DNA from: Cenococcum geophilum 1.58
Taxonomy: Eukaryota > Ascomycota > Dothideomycetes > Gloniales > Gloniaceae
Reading direction: 5' to 3'
Assembly: GCA_001692895.1 (NCBI GenBank)
Contig: KV748218.1
Location: 1-64,000 of the forward strand
Length of the DNA: 64,000 bases
Of the stretch, positions 20,039-31,592 are shown piece after piece (positions within the stretch are counted from its first letter, which is position 1; each line of letters starts with the position of its first letter). A program made the translations under genes and the position numbers. The notes under the pieces are model-generated. The model worked only from the letters and a program-made list of their open reading frames with translations, was not told the origin of the DNA and searched no databases.

Positions 20039-22391
20039 ATGGACGCCGTAAAGGACGCTGTTGAAGGCGTAAAGAATCTCGCTGTTTCAGAGAGTCAGAA
20101 ACAACCCAAAAAAGAAAAAAAGAAGAAAGGAGCAGCTGAAGGCTCCGAGTCTCGTCCTTTGGAACTCAACCCCCCACCTGCCTACTTCGACCACCGCATA
20201 AAGATATTCGAGAAGCTCAAGGCCAAATACGATGAGGACGTTGCAAATAAGCCCCGAGAGAAAATCGATATTACATTAGAGGACGGCAGCGTGAGAGTCG
20301 GAGAATCATGGGTTACTTCTCCAGCCAACATCGCTCGAGGCATAAGCAAGTCATTATTCGAGCGTACAGTGATTGCACAAGTAGATGGTGAGCTATGGGA
20401 CCTGGAAAGACCTCTTGAAAAGAGCTGTCGCCTTGAACTTCTTCCGTTTGAGCATCCTGAGGGCAAGAAAGTATTTTGGCACTCTAGCGCCCACATTCTT
20501 GGTGAAGCAGCGGAAAAAAGATGGGGCTGCGACTTGTGTATTGGCCCTCCAGTAGAAGATGGCTTCTACTACGAGATGGCTTTGCCAGACCAAGGTGTCG
20601 TAGAACCGACAGACCATAAACCCCTCGAGACTCTGGCCAACAACGCGATTAAGGAAAAGCAAACGTTCGAACGACTCACTCTCTCGAAGGCAGACCTTTT
20701 GGAAATGTTCAAGACGAACAAGTACAAGCAGCATATCATTGGAGACAAAATACCCGATGGTACAAGCACAACAGTCTACCGATGTGGCCCATTAATCGAT
20801 TTGTGTCGTGGTCCACATGTGCCACACACCGGAAGAATAAAGCAATTCAAGATTATGAAGGTAAGAATTGCCGTATGAAAGCCAGCCGACAACGCTGATT
20901 CCTATCACAGAATTCGGCCTCCTATTTCCTTGGCGATGCAAAGAACGACTCACTGCAACGAATCTACGGCGTTTCATTCCCAGACAAGAAATTGATGGAC
21001 GAACACATGAAATATCTTGAAGAAGCAGCCAAGAGAGATCACCGAAAGATTGGAAAGGAACAAGAACTGTTCTTCTTCCATGAATGGTCCCCTGGCTCCT
21101 GCTTCTTCCTTCCACACGGCATGATAATCTATAACACCCTTCAGGCTTTCCTGAGGTCCGAATACTGGAAGCGCGGCTACCAGGAGGTCAGCTCGCCAAA
21201 CATGTACAATGCTGAGCTCTGGAAGCGGTCCGGCCATTGGCAACATTACCAAGAAGACATGTTTACTTTCGAGGTCGAAAAGGATCTATGGGCGCTAAAG
21301 CCAATGAACTGTCCCGGCCATTGTCTTCTCTTTGCTCATAGGGAGCGAAGCTATCGCGAGCTCCCTATGCGAATAGCGGACTTCGGCATCTTACACCGAA
21401 ATGAAGCCTCAGGCGCACTTACGGGTTTGACCCGAGTACGACGATTCGTGCAAGACGACACTCATATTTTCTGCACAGAGGATCAGGTATGCCAAAAATC
21501 CCGCGGTTTTTGCTCTCTAATGTTCACAAAGCTTCACAGATTGAAGAAGAAATTACAGGCCTGTTTGACTTTCTTGAGACGGTCTACGGCAAATTTGGCT
21601 TCACGTTCAAGTTTAAGCTCTCCACACGCCCAGATAACTTCCTGGGAGAGATCGAGACTTGGAACATCGCGGAAGGAAAGCTGTCGAAAGCCCTAGATGC
21701 GTTTACGGCCAAGGGAGGGGAGAAATGGGAGCTTAACCCGGGTGATGGTGCCTTCTATGGACCGAAGATTGATATCACCATATCGGACGCGCTGAAGAGG
21801 GAATATCAGTGTGCCACAATTCAACTTGACTTCCAACTACCTCAACGATTCAACCTCGAGTATATGAGCCCAGAAGCGGCTGCTAAACCTAAAGCTGAGG
21901 CTGAGACTGAGGTAGAGCAGCAATCGAAGCCCGACATCGGCAAGAAAGAGTTGACACCTGGTTGCTCTCGTCCTGTCATGATTCATCGCGCTATCTACGG
22001 CAGTTTTGAGCGGTTCATTGCCATTCTCACGGAGCACTTTGCCGGTAAGTGGCCCTTCTGGTTAAGCCCTCGGCAAGTCCTTGTCGTCCCGGTCATGCCG
22101 GCTGTCAATGACTACGTCAAAGAAGTTCAAAGTATCTTCAGGGGACAAGGTATGCATGTGGATGCCGACGTTAGCGGAAACACTATGCAGAAGAAGATTC
22201 GTACAGGACAGTTGCAACAGTACAACTTCATCTTTGTGGTGGGAGCACAGGAGAAGGAGAGTCGCACAGTGAATATCAGAAACCGTGATGATCAATCCAC
22301 ACAAGTAAAGGGTGATCTGATACCTCTGGATGATGCGATTAAAAAGTTGGCGGCGTTGCGTGACAGCAGGGCTCTCAAGAATGTCATTTGA
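20039..22391 (+). CDS. THS1: Threonyl-tRNA synthetase, cytosolic (749 aa)
   Basis: Charges tRNA-Thr in the cytosol. Three exons (20039-20860, 20911-21486 and 21540-22391) join in frame. Domains run in order: a Lys-rich N-terminal extension, a TGS domain (about 80-140, [19 protein letters not shown]), the second additional/editing domain with [10 protein letters not shown], and the class II catalytic core. Motif 2 is [10 protein letters not shown] and [20 protein letters not shown], and motif 3 is [21 protein letters not shown]. The C-terminal anticodon-binding domain follows. The length fits the eukaryotic cytosolic enzyme (yeast 734). A Glu/Lys-rich insert (about 21880-21960) before motif 3 is typical of filamentous fungi as I recall. 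Confidence 0.95.
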
Positions 22392-23051
22392 GTGCGTCTC
22401 TTTGGGCTTCTTGCCTGGGGTGATAAAGGGTTGTCTTGTTCATTGGCCAATTATAGCTAGAGCTGCATTGCCTTATACGTACTCTTTATGCTGGTGACTA
22501 TGATTGGACCAAGTATGAGGTTGGAACAAGGTATTTCTGACATCGGCAAGCTTCGTTTATAGGTAGCCATTCGGCGGGGTAAAGTTAGAATGTGACTTGC
22601 TGCATGCATTAGGCCAAACCCAGCCATTGGTAGTACAAGGCGAGGGCTCATATTCTCAGTCACTTTACTCCACATCTGCTTCTCGTCGCTCAACTGCTCA
22701 AGGTTCCCTTCTCGACCTCGTCTTCCTCCTTCTACATCTATTCTACGTGAATACCTTTCGGCGAAAATCTAGCCTGTTACCCGTTCATTACAAGCTGCTC
22801 GAGCCTTTTTTTCACTTATTATTTAATCCTCATATGCCTTCAGTCAGCAACACACCCAAGTCCTAAACACCCCCACTTTTACTTCCGTACACCACGAACC
22901 CTGCAACAATCAGTAACAAACACCAATACCTAACACGCCAACTTAAACTCAGCCACGGATAACGTAGTATACTGCACAAAGACACTTGTGCAATTGGTTT
23001 TCGAGCGCACTAGTGGTGTTCGAAGCACATTGCAGTTGCTCTGGCTTCAAA
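22392..23051. other. Intergenic region, ThrRS 3' side and RdRP leader
   Basis: A 660-bp region without a supported gene. The portion from about 22850 to 23050 is likely the promoter and leader of the RdRP gene. Confidence 0.45.
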
Positions 23052-26000
23052 ATGGACGTCTTCATTCGCAACATTCCAATATCGTCAAGGAACGACCAAC
23101 TGACTGAATTTTTCCGTCCTATACTACTTGAAATTTCTGTTGTCTCCTTCGAGTGTAATAAGATAAAGGGAAAAGGTTGCGCTATTCTCACCTTTCGCGA
23201 TGAGGCCAAAGCCCTACTTTTCTTAGAGAAGTACGGGTTGCCGTCAAATCCTCTTCCGCAATCTCGTCCAAAAACTACTCTCATCTTCTTTCGAAAGTCC
23301 TTAACTATCACTCCAAGTAACAACAGTCCGAGTGAATTTCTTCTCCGGACATTGGAGCTTGAGGAGAAGAAAATTTTACAGAAGCAGAAACGGACGGGCG
23401 CAAGTTCCCGCTCAAAGAAAAAACGGCTCACAAATATCTTCCATTTCCATTCGATATCGTGCGGATCATGGACTTATGAGAAATCTAAGTTGAATTTCAA
23501 CCCGCATTCAAGAGACCTAAGAACAGGGTCCATTATATTTGGCAAGTCTTCGCTTGTCATCCTTCTGTATGCCAGCCCGCAGATCCGTTGGACCTGTAGG
23601 CTTGACATTTCCTACTTCTCCATCATACATATTCTCACTGGGGCGCCAAATAACCCTACAGTTTCGATCACTCTAAGCTCACCTCCAAAGATTTATGAAC
23701 TCGACACTACCAGTGACTTGTCCGGACCAGAGAGCCTTGTGCAGGGTATGAACAACCTCTCACTAAATTCGTCAAGGCCAGGGCAACAGACTACAAGGAC
23801 GAGATTGTGGGGGATTGATCCGAATCATGCTGCGGTTGTGTCGCTTTGCTTGGTCTACAGTGTGGTTCTCTCAGAGCCAGCAGCTGTAGCCACAGTCCAT
23901 CACCTGCTGACCAGATCCTCATCAATGCCACAAACTGTATATTTTCCGACCCCGATGAAGATTTCGCATAGATCCTTCATCGACGACTTCCATCTTTTGA
24001 AGAAGAGACTGAGTGACTATAATCAACTAAAATCCTTACATTTTGGCCTTCGGTTCCAAATCCAGAGACTTGTTCAAAATGCATATTTACCACCAGCAAA
24101 AGTTCTCAGTCTCTTGCCTGAGATAGAGGAACTGGTGCAAACCCACGGCCCGCTCAAGATCACTGTAGCAGTACGTAAGCTCGCTTCACAGGTTCCTTGG
24201 CCTGGTCCTGATGTTGAGGCTCGAGATTTTGATATCAAGGAGCTAGCAAGACTTATTCGCGAGAGCGCAGCACGGTTCTCTAGAGAGGGATCGATTTACG
24301 ACCTAGCACAGCGCCATGAACACCTGGCCTTGATCCACAAGGTCACTGTAACACCCTGTGGCCTTCTTCTTGGTGGTCCAGAACCAGAAGTCACAAACAG
24401 AGTCTTGCGGAAGTATTCAGGTTATACCGACTACTTTATTCGCGTCACTTTCGCCGATGAGGATGGCGAGCTGATACGCTTCGATGGTCGGGCTTCTCAA
24501 CAGAAGATCTTCCATGAACGCTTCAAATCAATCTTGGAGCATGGCATTAATATTGCGGGGCGATCATTTACGTTTCTCGGGTTCTCACATTCGTCTCTTC
24601 GCAGCCAGACTTGCTGGTTTATGGCGCCTGTAACACTCCCTGGAAGTGGGCTAGTTATCCCTCCTCAAGTAATCAAAAAATTGGGGGACTTTACGGCCAT
24701 TCGATCTCCAGCAAAATGTGCAGCGAGAATTGGACAGGCATTTTCGGATACCACGGGAGCAGTAACCATAACGCCCGAGGCATTAGTAAGAAAACCCGAT
24801 GTCGAGAGAAACGGACGTACCTTTAGTGATGGATGCGGTACGATATCAGAGATATTACTGAAGGAAGTATGGCGTGGGTATGCCCTTGGACGCGATCTAA
24901 AACCGACCGTGCTCCAAATTCGCTTTGCTGGTAAGCACTTGGACTAAATAAGGAGCAAATTCCAATGCTGACTATAACAGGAGCGAAGGGAGTGATCTCA
25001 CTTGACACTAGTTTGACGGGCAAGGAGCTCTGCCTTCGACCATCCATGACCAAGTTTGATGCAGCTGGGGTTTTTGATATCGAAATATGTGGCGCGGCCA
25101 CGAGGCCTCTTCCACTATACCTCAATCGACCATTCATTAAGATTCTTGAAGACCTTGGGGTGGAGCCCGAGGTCTTCCTAGGCCTCCAAGCCGCCATGGT
25201 TGAGAAACTGAGGATGATTACATTGACTCCTCCAAATGCTGCCACATTCCTAGAATGGTGCAGGGTAGGCAGTGCCACGAAAACATCACAGCTTATTCGA
25301 CTTTTGGATGATATCGGGTTACCCTTTCAACAGGACAATTTCTTAAGAGATACAGTCGAGATTGCGGCCTTGTCGCAACTCCGAGAAATCAAACATCGCT
25401 CTCGCATCCTAGTAGAAAATGGGATGACATTATTTGGTATTATGGATGAAACGAATACTCTCAATGAAGGCGAGATCTACGCTGTGTCAGAGAAAGTAGA
25501 CAAAGACGGAAATTGGCAGCGATGTGTGCTCGCTGGTGGACAGGTTGCTATTACTCGTTCGCCTGCTTTACATCCGGGCGACATTCAAATTGTTCAGGCA
25601 GTGGATGTACCTTCGAACTCCCCTCTCACTAAGCTGCGTAATTGTGTTGTCTTCAGCCAGAAAGGAGACCGTGATCTCCCAAGTCAGCTCAGTGGGGGAG
25701 ATTTGGATGGCGACATCTACAATATAATCTTCGATCCGCTGCTTATGCCGAATGTAACTCACCACCCAGCAGATTATCCGCGTCAGACGCCAATCAACAT
25801 CGGCCGGCCGGTTGAGACACGAGATATGACTAACTTTTTTATACAATTCATGGAAACCGACCAGCTGGGCCGGATCTCAATGATGCACCAGCAAATGGCC
25901 GACCGAGAGGCTCAAGGAACTCTGCATCCTGTTTGTATAAATTTAGCAGAAATGGCGTCTACTGCGGTTGACTTTTCGAAGACGGGAATTCCGGTAAGCT

Positions 26001-26860
26001 GGTTTGACGAATATTTCACTAAGGCAAGACTAACCAAAAGATGTATAGGCGGACATGAGCAAGATTCCAAGACAAGACTATCTCAGGCCCGATTTTATGG
26101 CAAGCGGACCTCGTGTGATAGTCGAAAAACGAGGTGCAGTGTTCGACGATGACGAAGAGGACGATGATGAGCGTGACCCTGTCAGTGCAATGGATCCGGA
26201 TTGGAAAGGCTATCGTTACTACGAGAGCAACAATGTCTTGGGGCGCTTGTACCGTGCCATAGACGAGAAGGCTTTCTTTGAGCAGATGCAGAAGGACTCG
26301 AAGAGTTTGGCTTCTCGTGATCCGTCTCGCCGTACACTAATGGAAAAGCTTTGGGACTACGTGAAGAGAGAAACAGCACTTGTCCAGTGGCAGGAATACG
26401 CGGACCTAGCTAGGGACACCAGAGAAGCGTGAGTAACTGATTTCGATTATCACAGCGGGGTAGCTGACCTATGTGCTCAAACAGCTACGAGTCGAATTTG
26501 TTAGAGACAATGGATCAGTGCAGCATCCATCACGCTCATCCCCTAAAAGAACTCGAGGTCTTCAGTGGATCCATTCTTGGAAAGTCGATAGGTGCACAAA
26601 ATCGGCGCGTTCGCGAGATGGCCACAGCCATGAAAGAGCGGTTTGACAGAGACGTTACTTTCACCGTCGAATATATCACGCAAGGCGACGATGGCGATAG
26701 GGATGAGGCTTTGGCAAGGTCTATTGCGTGCCTGGCAAATGCAATGCTTGAGCCAGGTCGCTGGAAGAGAAAGAACTTGCAGAGCTGGAAGTACGTTGCT
26801 GCTGCGGTTTGCCTAAGAGAACTGGAACGGTTCCAGGGGGGTCTTCTTAGGAGAATCTAG
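23052..26860 (+). CDS. RNA-dependent RNA polymerase, Sad-1/Rdp1 type (1215 aa)
   Basis: Makes double-stranded RNA from aberrant transcripts and feeds Dicer and Argonaute in RNA silencing; Sad-1 acts in meiotic silencing of unpaired DNA. Four exons (23052-24930, 24981-25993, 26049-26428 and 26485-26860) are phase-consistent. The start MDVFIRNIPISSRNDQLTEF begins an RRM-like domain, as in Sad-1 and fission yeast Rdp1; an upstream in-frame Met at 22986 is less likely. The RdRP core includes GAKGVISLDTSLTGKEL, the segment LYLNRPFIKILEDLGV, and the catalytic LSGGDLDGDIYNI (DLDGD at about 867-871), whose Asp residues bind the metal ion. The catalytic motif is intact. The C-terminal helical region follows. 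Presence of this gene shows the organism has an RNA silencing component alongside the RIP-like mutations seen at 29-31 kb. Confidence 0.93.
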
Positions 26861-27350
26861 GACTGTTGATCACGTCCCTGCCCTTTGTACACAGCGTTAG
26901 TGGCTGTCAATGTCTGAGAGATATGATGGGTTCTGGTCTTAATAAATTGCGGTTTTGTGGAATACAGGTGGTTATGGCCAGGGCTTAAGCGTTACATTTT
27001 ATTCAAGGTCCGGGAAAATTGTAAGTGGATAGGGTAGCTTTGGATATAACTGGCGGGTGATGGTATGTCTGCTTGATTACGATAATGATAACGAACGACA
27101 TTTTAGCTTTATCAATAGCTGGACTGGTTTTTGACTGTTCGCTGGCTTCTGAGAAGTATCTTTGAACTCTTTGTTGAGAGGTGACATCTTAAGATTTCGC
27201 CCGATTTTAGCGTTTATATCACGCCTGAAGCCCAAGATTGCTTGCCTCGCAAACCGATTGACGGACCCGGATGGCAATCTGCACCACCAACACCCTTCGG
27301 CGCTGGTGAGATCCTTGGTGCTTTGGCTCTTACATCTAACTATGGCCATT
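26861..27350. other. Convergent intergenic region
   Basis: A 490-bp region between the RdRP stop and the stop of the minus-strand gene at 27351. Nothing coding is supported. Confidence 0.45.
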
Positions 27351-28566
27351 TCAAGGTCCAGACTCCGCCACATAACCTTCCAGCTTCATCAACGCCATCT
27401 GCGCCGAGACTATCATGCGCGACTCCTTCAACACCACACAATCCGCATCCTCGAAATTCGTCCCTGCCACAAGCTCCTTCACACGTTCCTCGCCCAGCAG
27501 ATCAAAGAGACTATACACCGCGACGCGGCGCCCCCGATACTCTGCAGTCTGGAACGCGAGCGGTGGAAAGCGTAGCCTGGGCTGGAGGCGCGGAAATAAC
27601 GGGCCGCGCCACCAGTATGGGGGGCTGCGGATCATGGCCTGGATGGCTGGGCTCTGGTGTTTTCCCATGAGCTTGGCGAGACGGTCTACTTTACCTTCAA
27701 CCTCTAGGACGATCTTCTGCGCTTCGGCATGCAGCTCGTCAGCGTGTGTTCGTAGGGTGCGGAGATAGAGCACGTAGGCTACGTCGTCGAGGGGGTCGAG
27801 GGCGGCGGGGTGGGCGCCCGCGCAGCGCTCGAGCGTGCGGCCAGGTTGCGTGAAATGCCAGCGGAGCTTGCGGAGGGCTTGTTGCTGCAAGAGGGTTAGG
27901 AGTAGGGTGGGCATGTCTTCGCGCCAGACGACTTTTTTGAGGTTGGAGCCGAGTTTCTCGAGGAGGCGGAACGCCAGACAGCGTCGCCAGTTGTTTCGGC
28001 GGGTTAGGAAGGATACGAAGAGGTGGCGCGCGACGAAGCGGGCGGGCAGCCCATGGGAATTGGAGGCGTTGGGGGTGAGGCTCACGGGGACGAGCCAGGG
28101 ATCGGCTGTCTCGGGGTGTGGCTTTACGTGCAGGGAGATGAGGAAGGCGTTTGGGAGGCGGGTGTGTGTTATAGGGCACAGGCGGACGGGCGTTGCGAGG
28201 GCGTGGGCTGTGAGGGAGTGGTTAGCTGGTTGTAGAGTGAAGAATGATAGAAGGCATACCATAAGGGTTCTGATACAGCTTCTGTTGGAACGGGGTGAGC
28301 TCATCATGCTTTAGTTGAGGTTTCTTTTCTGTCCAGCGATTACGCTCGGATAGGGCTATGGGATCCAGAACGGGCGGTATTGGGAGGGGAGGGTTGTTCC
28401 CTTTGCGCACACGGAGAGTACGATGTCCATCTTGGGTCGTTGGCCCTAGCGACTCCGACTTATTTGTGGTTGCTGAGGTGGAGACATATCTCCGCAAGCG
28501 TCCCTTGCAGATATAGTGGCCAATTGATAGTATTTGAGGGCGTTCTAGAAGAACTCTTCCCCTCAT
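27351..28566 (-). CDS. Conserved fungal protein of unknown function, probably mitochondrial (387 aa)
   Basis: Two exons (28260-28566 and 27351-28207) with a 52-nt intron join at NPYA-HALATPVRLCPIT. I do not recognise a named domain. The chosen start MRGRVLLERPQIL gives an Arg-rich, acid-free N-terminus ending near RRYVSTSATT, which resembles a mitochondrial presequence. The frame is open 47 codons further upstream (to 28707). That extension would read into the 106-bp inverted arm, so it is probably not translated. Recognisable blocks are PFQQKLYQNPYA, the Cys-containing TPVRLCPITHTRLPNAFL, and RHLFVSFLTRRNNWRRC. These look like a soluble conserved family with a partner in the mitochondrion, but this is inference. 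It is divergent to CLPP, also mitochondrial. Confidence 0.65.
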
Positions 28567-28645
28567 CAGTGCGAAGATCGACTGATGTAAAAGTCTCCTG
28601 CAAGAGCGAAGATGCACGAAATTCTTAGCGGCATGCTTGGCACGG

Positions 28646-28751
28646 TTATTGTTCTTGCCGAAATATCGTGAACTCGCGCCGGAGTAAAGCCGGTCATCGC
28701 GCACCACCCAATTTCACATAGAAATCGATGCCATTGATTATTTTTGCTTGC
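28646..28751. repeat. Left 106-bp arm of a long inverted repeat
   Basis: The sequence beginning TTATTGTTCTTGCCGAAATA and ending TTTTTGCTTGC is the reverse complement of 31433-31538, with two mismatches in 106 bp. It lies about 80 bp upstream of the chosen start of the minus-strand gene at 28566. It contains many CA dinucleotides and so was not hit by the mutation seen in the interior. Confidence 0.9.
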
Positions 28752-29067
28752 CTACACCTTCCACCCCCAACAATTACGGCATAAAATCATACTTTGGTCT
28801 AGCTGCATTAAGCCAATTGTATAGAATTGCTGGTGTTAACCATGGAGCCGCCTACATATATATTTGGTCGCGCTAATAAGGGCCAAAATCGCAAGCGTGT
28901 ATTATTTACTACCTCGCCAATATAGGCTTCTAAAAGGACTCTAAAGCGTCATTTAAAGCTTATTTTAAAGAAAGCTTTAAATTATTAAGCAAGGCGTCGT
29001 ACGGAACCACCGCAGTAACTACCATTACTAATATTTNTAGAGTCTTCGCCACNGCGGCCAGAGCAGC

Positions 29068-29219
29068 TAGATAAGGAGGAGGAGGATGAGGAGGAGCCGG
29101 AGGAGGAGCTAGATAAGGAGGAGAAGGAAGAGGAGGAGGAAGAGGAGCTAGAGGAGTAGCCGGAGGAGCTAGAGGAGCAGCNAGAGGAGGAGCTAGAGGA
29201 GGAGTTGGAGGAGCTTCCT
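29068..29219 (+). repeat. GAG/GGA purine tract (acidic-coding)
   Basis: About 150 bases of near-continuous GAG, GAA and GGA triplets, which on + would encode a Glu-rich run with scattered Leu, Pro and Asp. It is probably a remnant of a low-complexity acidic segment of an element protein, or simple-sequence expansion. Confidence 0.6.
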
Positions 29220-30435
29220 ATTAGCATTATAAGTCGGTAAAAGGNAGTATATAAGAGAGAGGCCTTACCTAGTACGGTATCTTTAAAATATAATACTACT
29301 AACCTCTTTTACTACCTAACNAAGCGCTAGCAAGATAGCATTATTACCAAACGCCTACCGCAGATCTCTACCGTTAACCGCCTTAAAGCCGCTGCCTTCT
29401 ATAAGAAGTAATTAAAGACTAATTACTTCTGCTATAAGATTGGTAATTATTGTAATTTATATAAGGTAACTAAGCTGCTTAAGGATCTTTATAAGCAGAA
29501 TTCTACTAAGTTATTATACTTAGATCTTACCTTATATATAATTAAGGAGAAGCCCTAAGAGATACTAGCACCGTTATTAACACCTCCCTCTAGCTAAGCA
29601 GTAAGATTTAGTAAAAAAACTACTACCCAAATCTAAAAAGCCAATCTCCCTAATATTATTGCCGTAGAGGAAGCTACTAATAATAGGATTCCGGCTCTAG
29701 TAAGTAGGTAGCCTTATATTAATAGCTACTATTCTAATAAAGGAGCTACCTGCTAGTAAAATAGACGTGGAAATAAAGCTAATTAAGTTAAGCACCACTA
29801 TCCTATTAATGCTTATATCCTTTAAAGGTGGAGTAAAAAGATCTAATTAGATATATTAACGGTTAAGGAGCTGTTATAAAATATAGTCTGTTAGCTATTA
29901 GCTTAAAAAATAAAATAGTAGCTACTAAAGAGTTAAGAGCTAAGAGTAGTAGAAGGCTTACTATTTAAGTAAGTTAGGGACCTTATTTAGCTAATTACCA
30001 TTTAGGGGTTAAACTTAATAAGGTGTCTAGATTAGCAATAGTATACTTAACCCCTACCTCTCTCTAGTGTTAAGCCGCCTACTTAGTTAAGCTTAGTATA
30101 GTTAGAAACGGATTATTATAAGATCCTCTTATAGTTCTTTAACTAGCTAATAGCTTAGCTAAGCTATTCTAATAAGCGTTAAAGGCAGATTCTAGAGTTA
30201 ATTAGGTATACGTTAGTAAAGAATAATTAGGATATTAATAGAATAAGATCTCTAAAAGAGATAACGATTAAAATCTAGAAGGATTATAGCTTTCTAATTA
30301 GCACGCTACCGCGGATAAGAGAGAAAACAGAAGAGTTTAAACGGCAGAGAGTAGTATACTATAAGTAGAGAGTAGATTATAGAGAGTCTCTATAAAGAGT
30401 CTTATTCTACTATATAGCCAGCCCTTTTAAAATAG

Positions 30436-31419
30436 CCTTCGGCGTAAACTTTNTAAGCTTAACTAATTATAAACTCTAGAAATCTATTAAAGCTCTTAAA
30501 GTTAACCGCTAGTATATAGTTTTTTTTATCTAAGCCTTTAGATCTTTAAAAGTTGCCTTAATTGGATTAAAATCTGGCGAATATAGTAGTAGGAATTTAA
30601 GAATAACACCCGCCTAGTTATAAAGCTCTTAAAGCCGCTTTAATTTATAAATAGATGCGTTATCTAGTATAATAATTAATCGCGGCCCTAGGTACGGTGT
30701 ATAATTAGGTAAAACTTTATACTCTATAAAAGCCTTAAAAAGCTTACTTATAAAAGCTCCTTAAAAGATAATATAGTCTATATAGCCTTTAAGCGTTAAC
30801 GCCGGTAAGATGCTCTACTGTTTAGATTTTTTATATAGCGTTAACACCTTATAGTCTGTACTAACTAGCGCCTAGCCTTATTTTCTATTACCAGTTCTCT
30901 TATTTAAAGCTAACTTATTAAGAAAGATAAGCTAGTTAGCAAGCTATTNTTTTTACCTACTCTATCATGTATAACGGAGCGATAAGCTTTGCTGAGCGGC
31001 ACGCTTAGAGACTACCTTTTAAAACTACTAAGCTGCCTTAAGAATACGGCAAATAGTGGTAATAGAGGCTTAGATGTCGAATTTGTTAAAGAGGAAGTCT
31101 TATATCTTGTTAAGATACGCAGTAGGCCTGTCTTTAAGGTACTTAAGCAGTTGCTATAAGTGGGCAGGAATATTAATAAAAAACTTAATACTATGCNAAG
31201 AATACTAACCTGCTTTTAATACTCCAAAANAAGGCCCGGTCTACCTAGTTTTACACTAGGTAGTAAATACGGTCGGCCCTAAAGGTCCTAGTTCAATTAA
31301 AGCTTATAAACGGTTGTTTTTAACAGCCCTAAAGCGACCGCTATATTAGGTATGTACTCATCAAGATCTAAACGAAGCTTGATTTAGTTTATAACCTTAA
31401 TTAGAAGACGACGGCCCAT
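30436..31419 (-). pseudogene. Tc1/mariner-type (DDE_3) transposase relic
   Basis: Reading the minus strand from an ATG at 31419, a helix-turn-helix-like N-terminus (LDLDEYIPNIAVALGLLKTT) is followed much later by LIIILDNASIY and LLYSPDFNPIKATFKDLK. These match the second Asp and the YSPDLNPIE block of Tc1/mariner DDE transposases. Many in-frame stops, mostly TAA/TAG of the kind produced by RIP, separate these blocks. The gene is dead. No terminal inverted repeats typical of the family could be assigned. Confidence 0.7.
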
Positions 31420-31432
31420 TATAATGGCGTGT

Positions 31433-31538
31433 GCAAGCAAAAATAATCAATTGCATCGATTTCCATGTGAAATTGGGTGGTGCGCGATGACCGGCTTTAC
31501 TCCGGCGCGAGTTCACGATATTTCGGCAAGAACAATAA
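31433..31538. repeat. Right 106-bp arm of a long inverted repeat
   Basis: Reverse complement of 28646-28751 with two mismatches. It lies 55 bp upstream of the CLPP start codon and includes GGTGGTGCGCGATGACCGGC and CTCCGGCGCGAG, which could be promoter elements. The start codon of the dead transposase lies 14 bp outside its inner edge. Confidence 0.9.
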
Positions 31539-31592
31539 TGATCCGGACAAGCTTCGAGTATTTGGCATTGACAGCTCACTCTGACAAAAACC

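Larger units (their letters stand above)
28850..31425. mobile_element. AT-rich, RIP-like degraded repeat block
   Basis: The stretch is very rich in TA and poor in CA/TG, the mark of C-to-T mutation of duplicated DNA (RIP). No long open frame survives. The right third holds a Tc1/mariner-type transposase relic on the minus strand. The left part contains an acidic-coding purine tract and unassigned sequence of undetermined family. Nine isolated ambiguous bases fall here (29037, 29053, 29182, 29245, 29321, 30453, 30949, 31197 and 31230), consistent with multicopy DNA. The block may be more than one element nested or abutted. It splits a divergent promoter between two host genes. Confidence 0.75.

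Noticed and set aside
30004-30052. Inverted GGGGTTAA / TTAACCCC pair inside the AT-rich block
   Set aside because: Short arms in low-complexity DNA; expected by chance there.
28646-31538. The 106-bp arms as terminal inverted repeats of the dead Tc1/mariner element
   Set aside because: The arms lack the mutation pattern of the interior and sit at matching distances from two host start codons; kept only as the alternative explanation.
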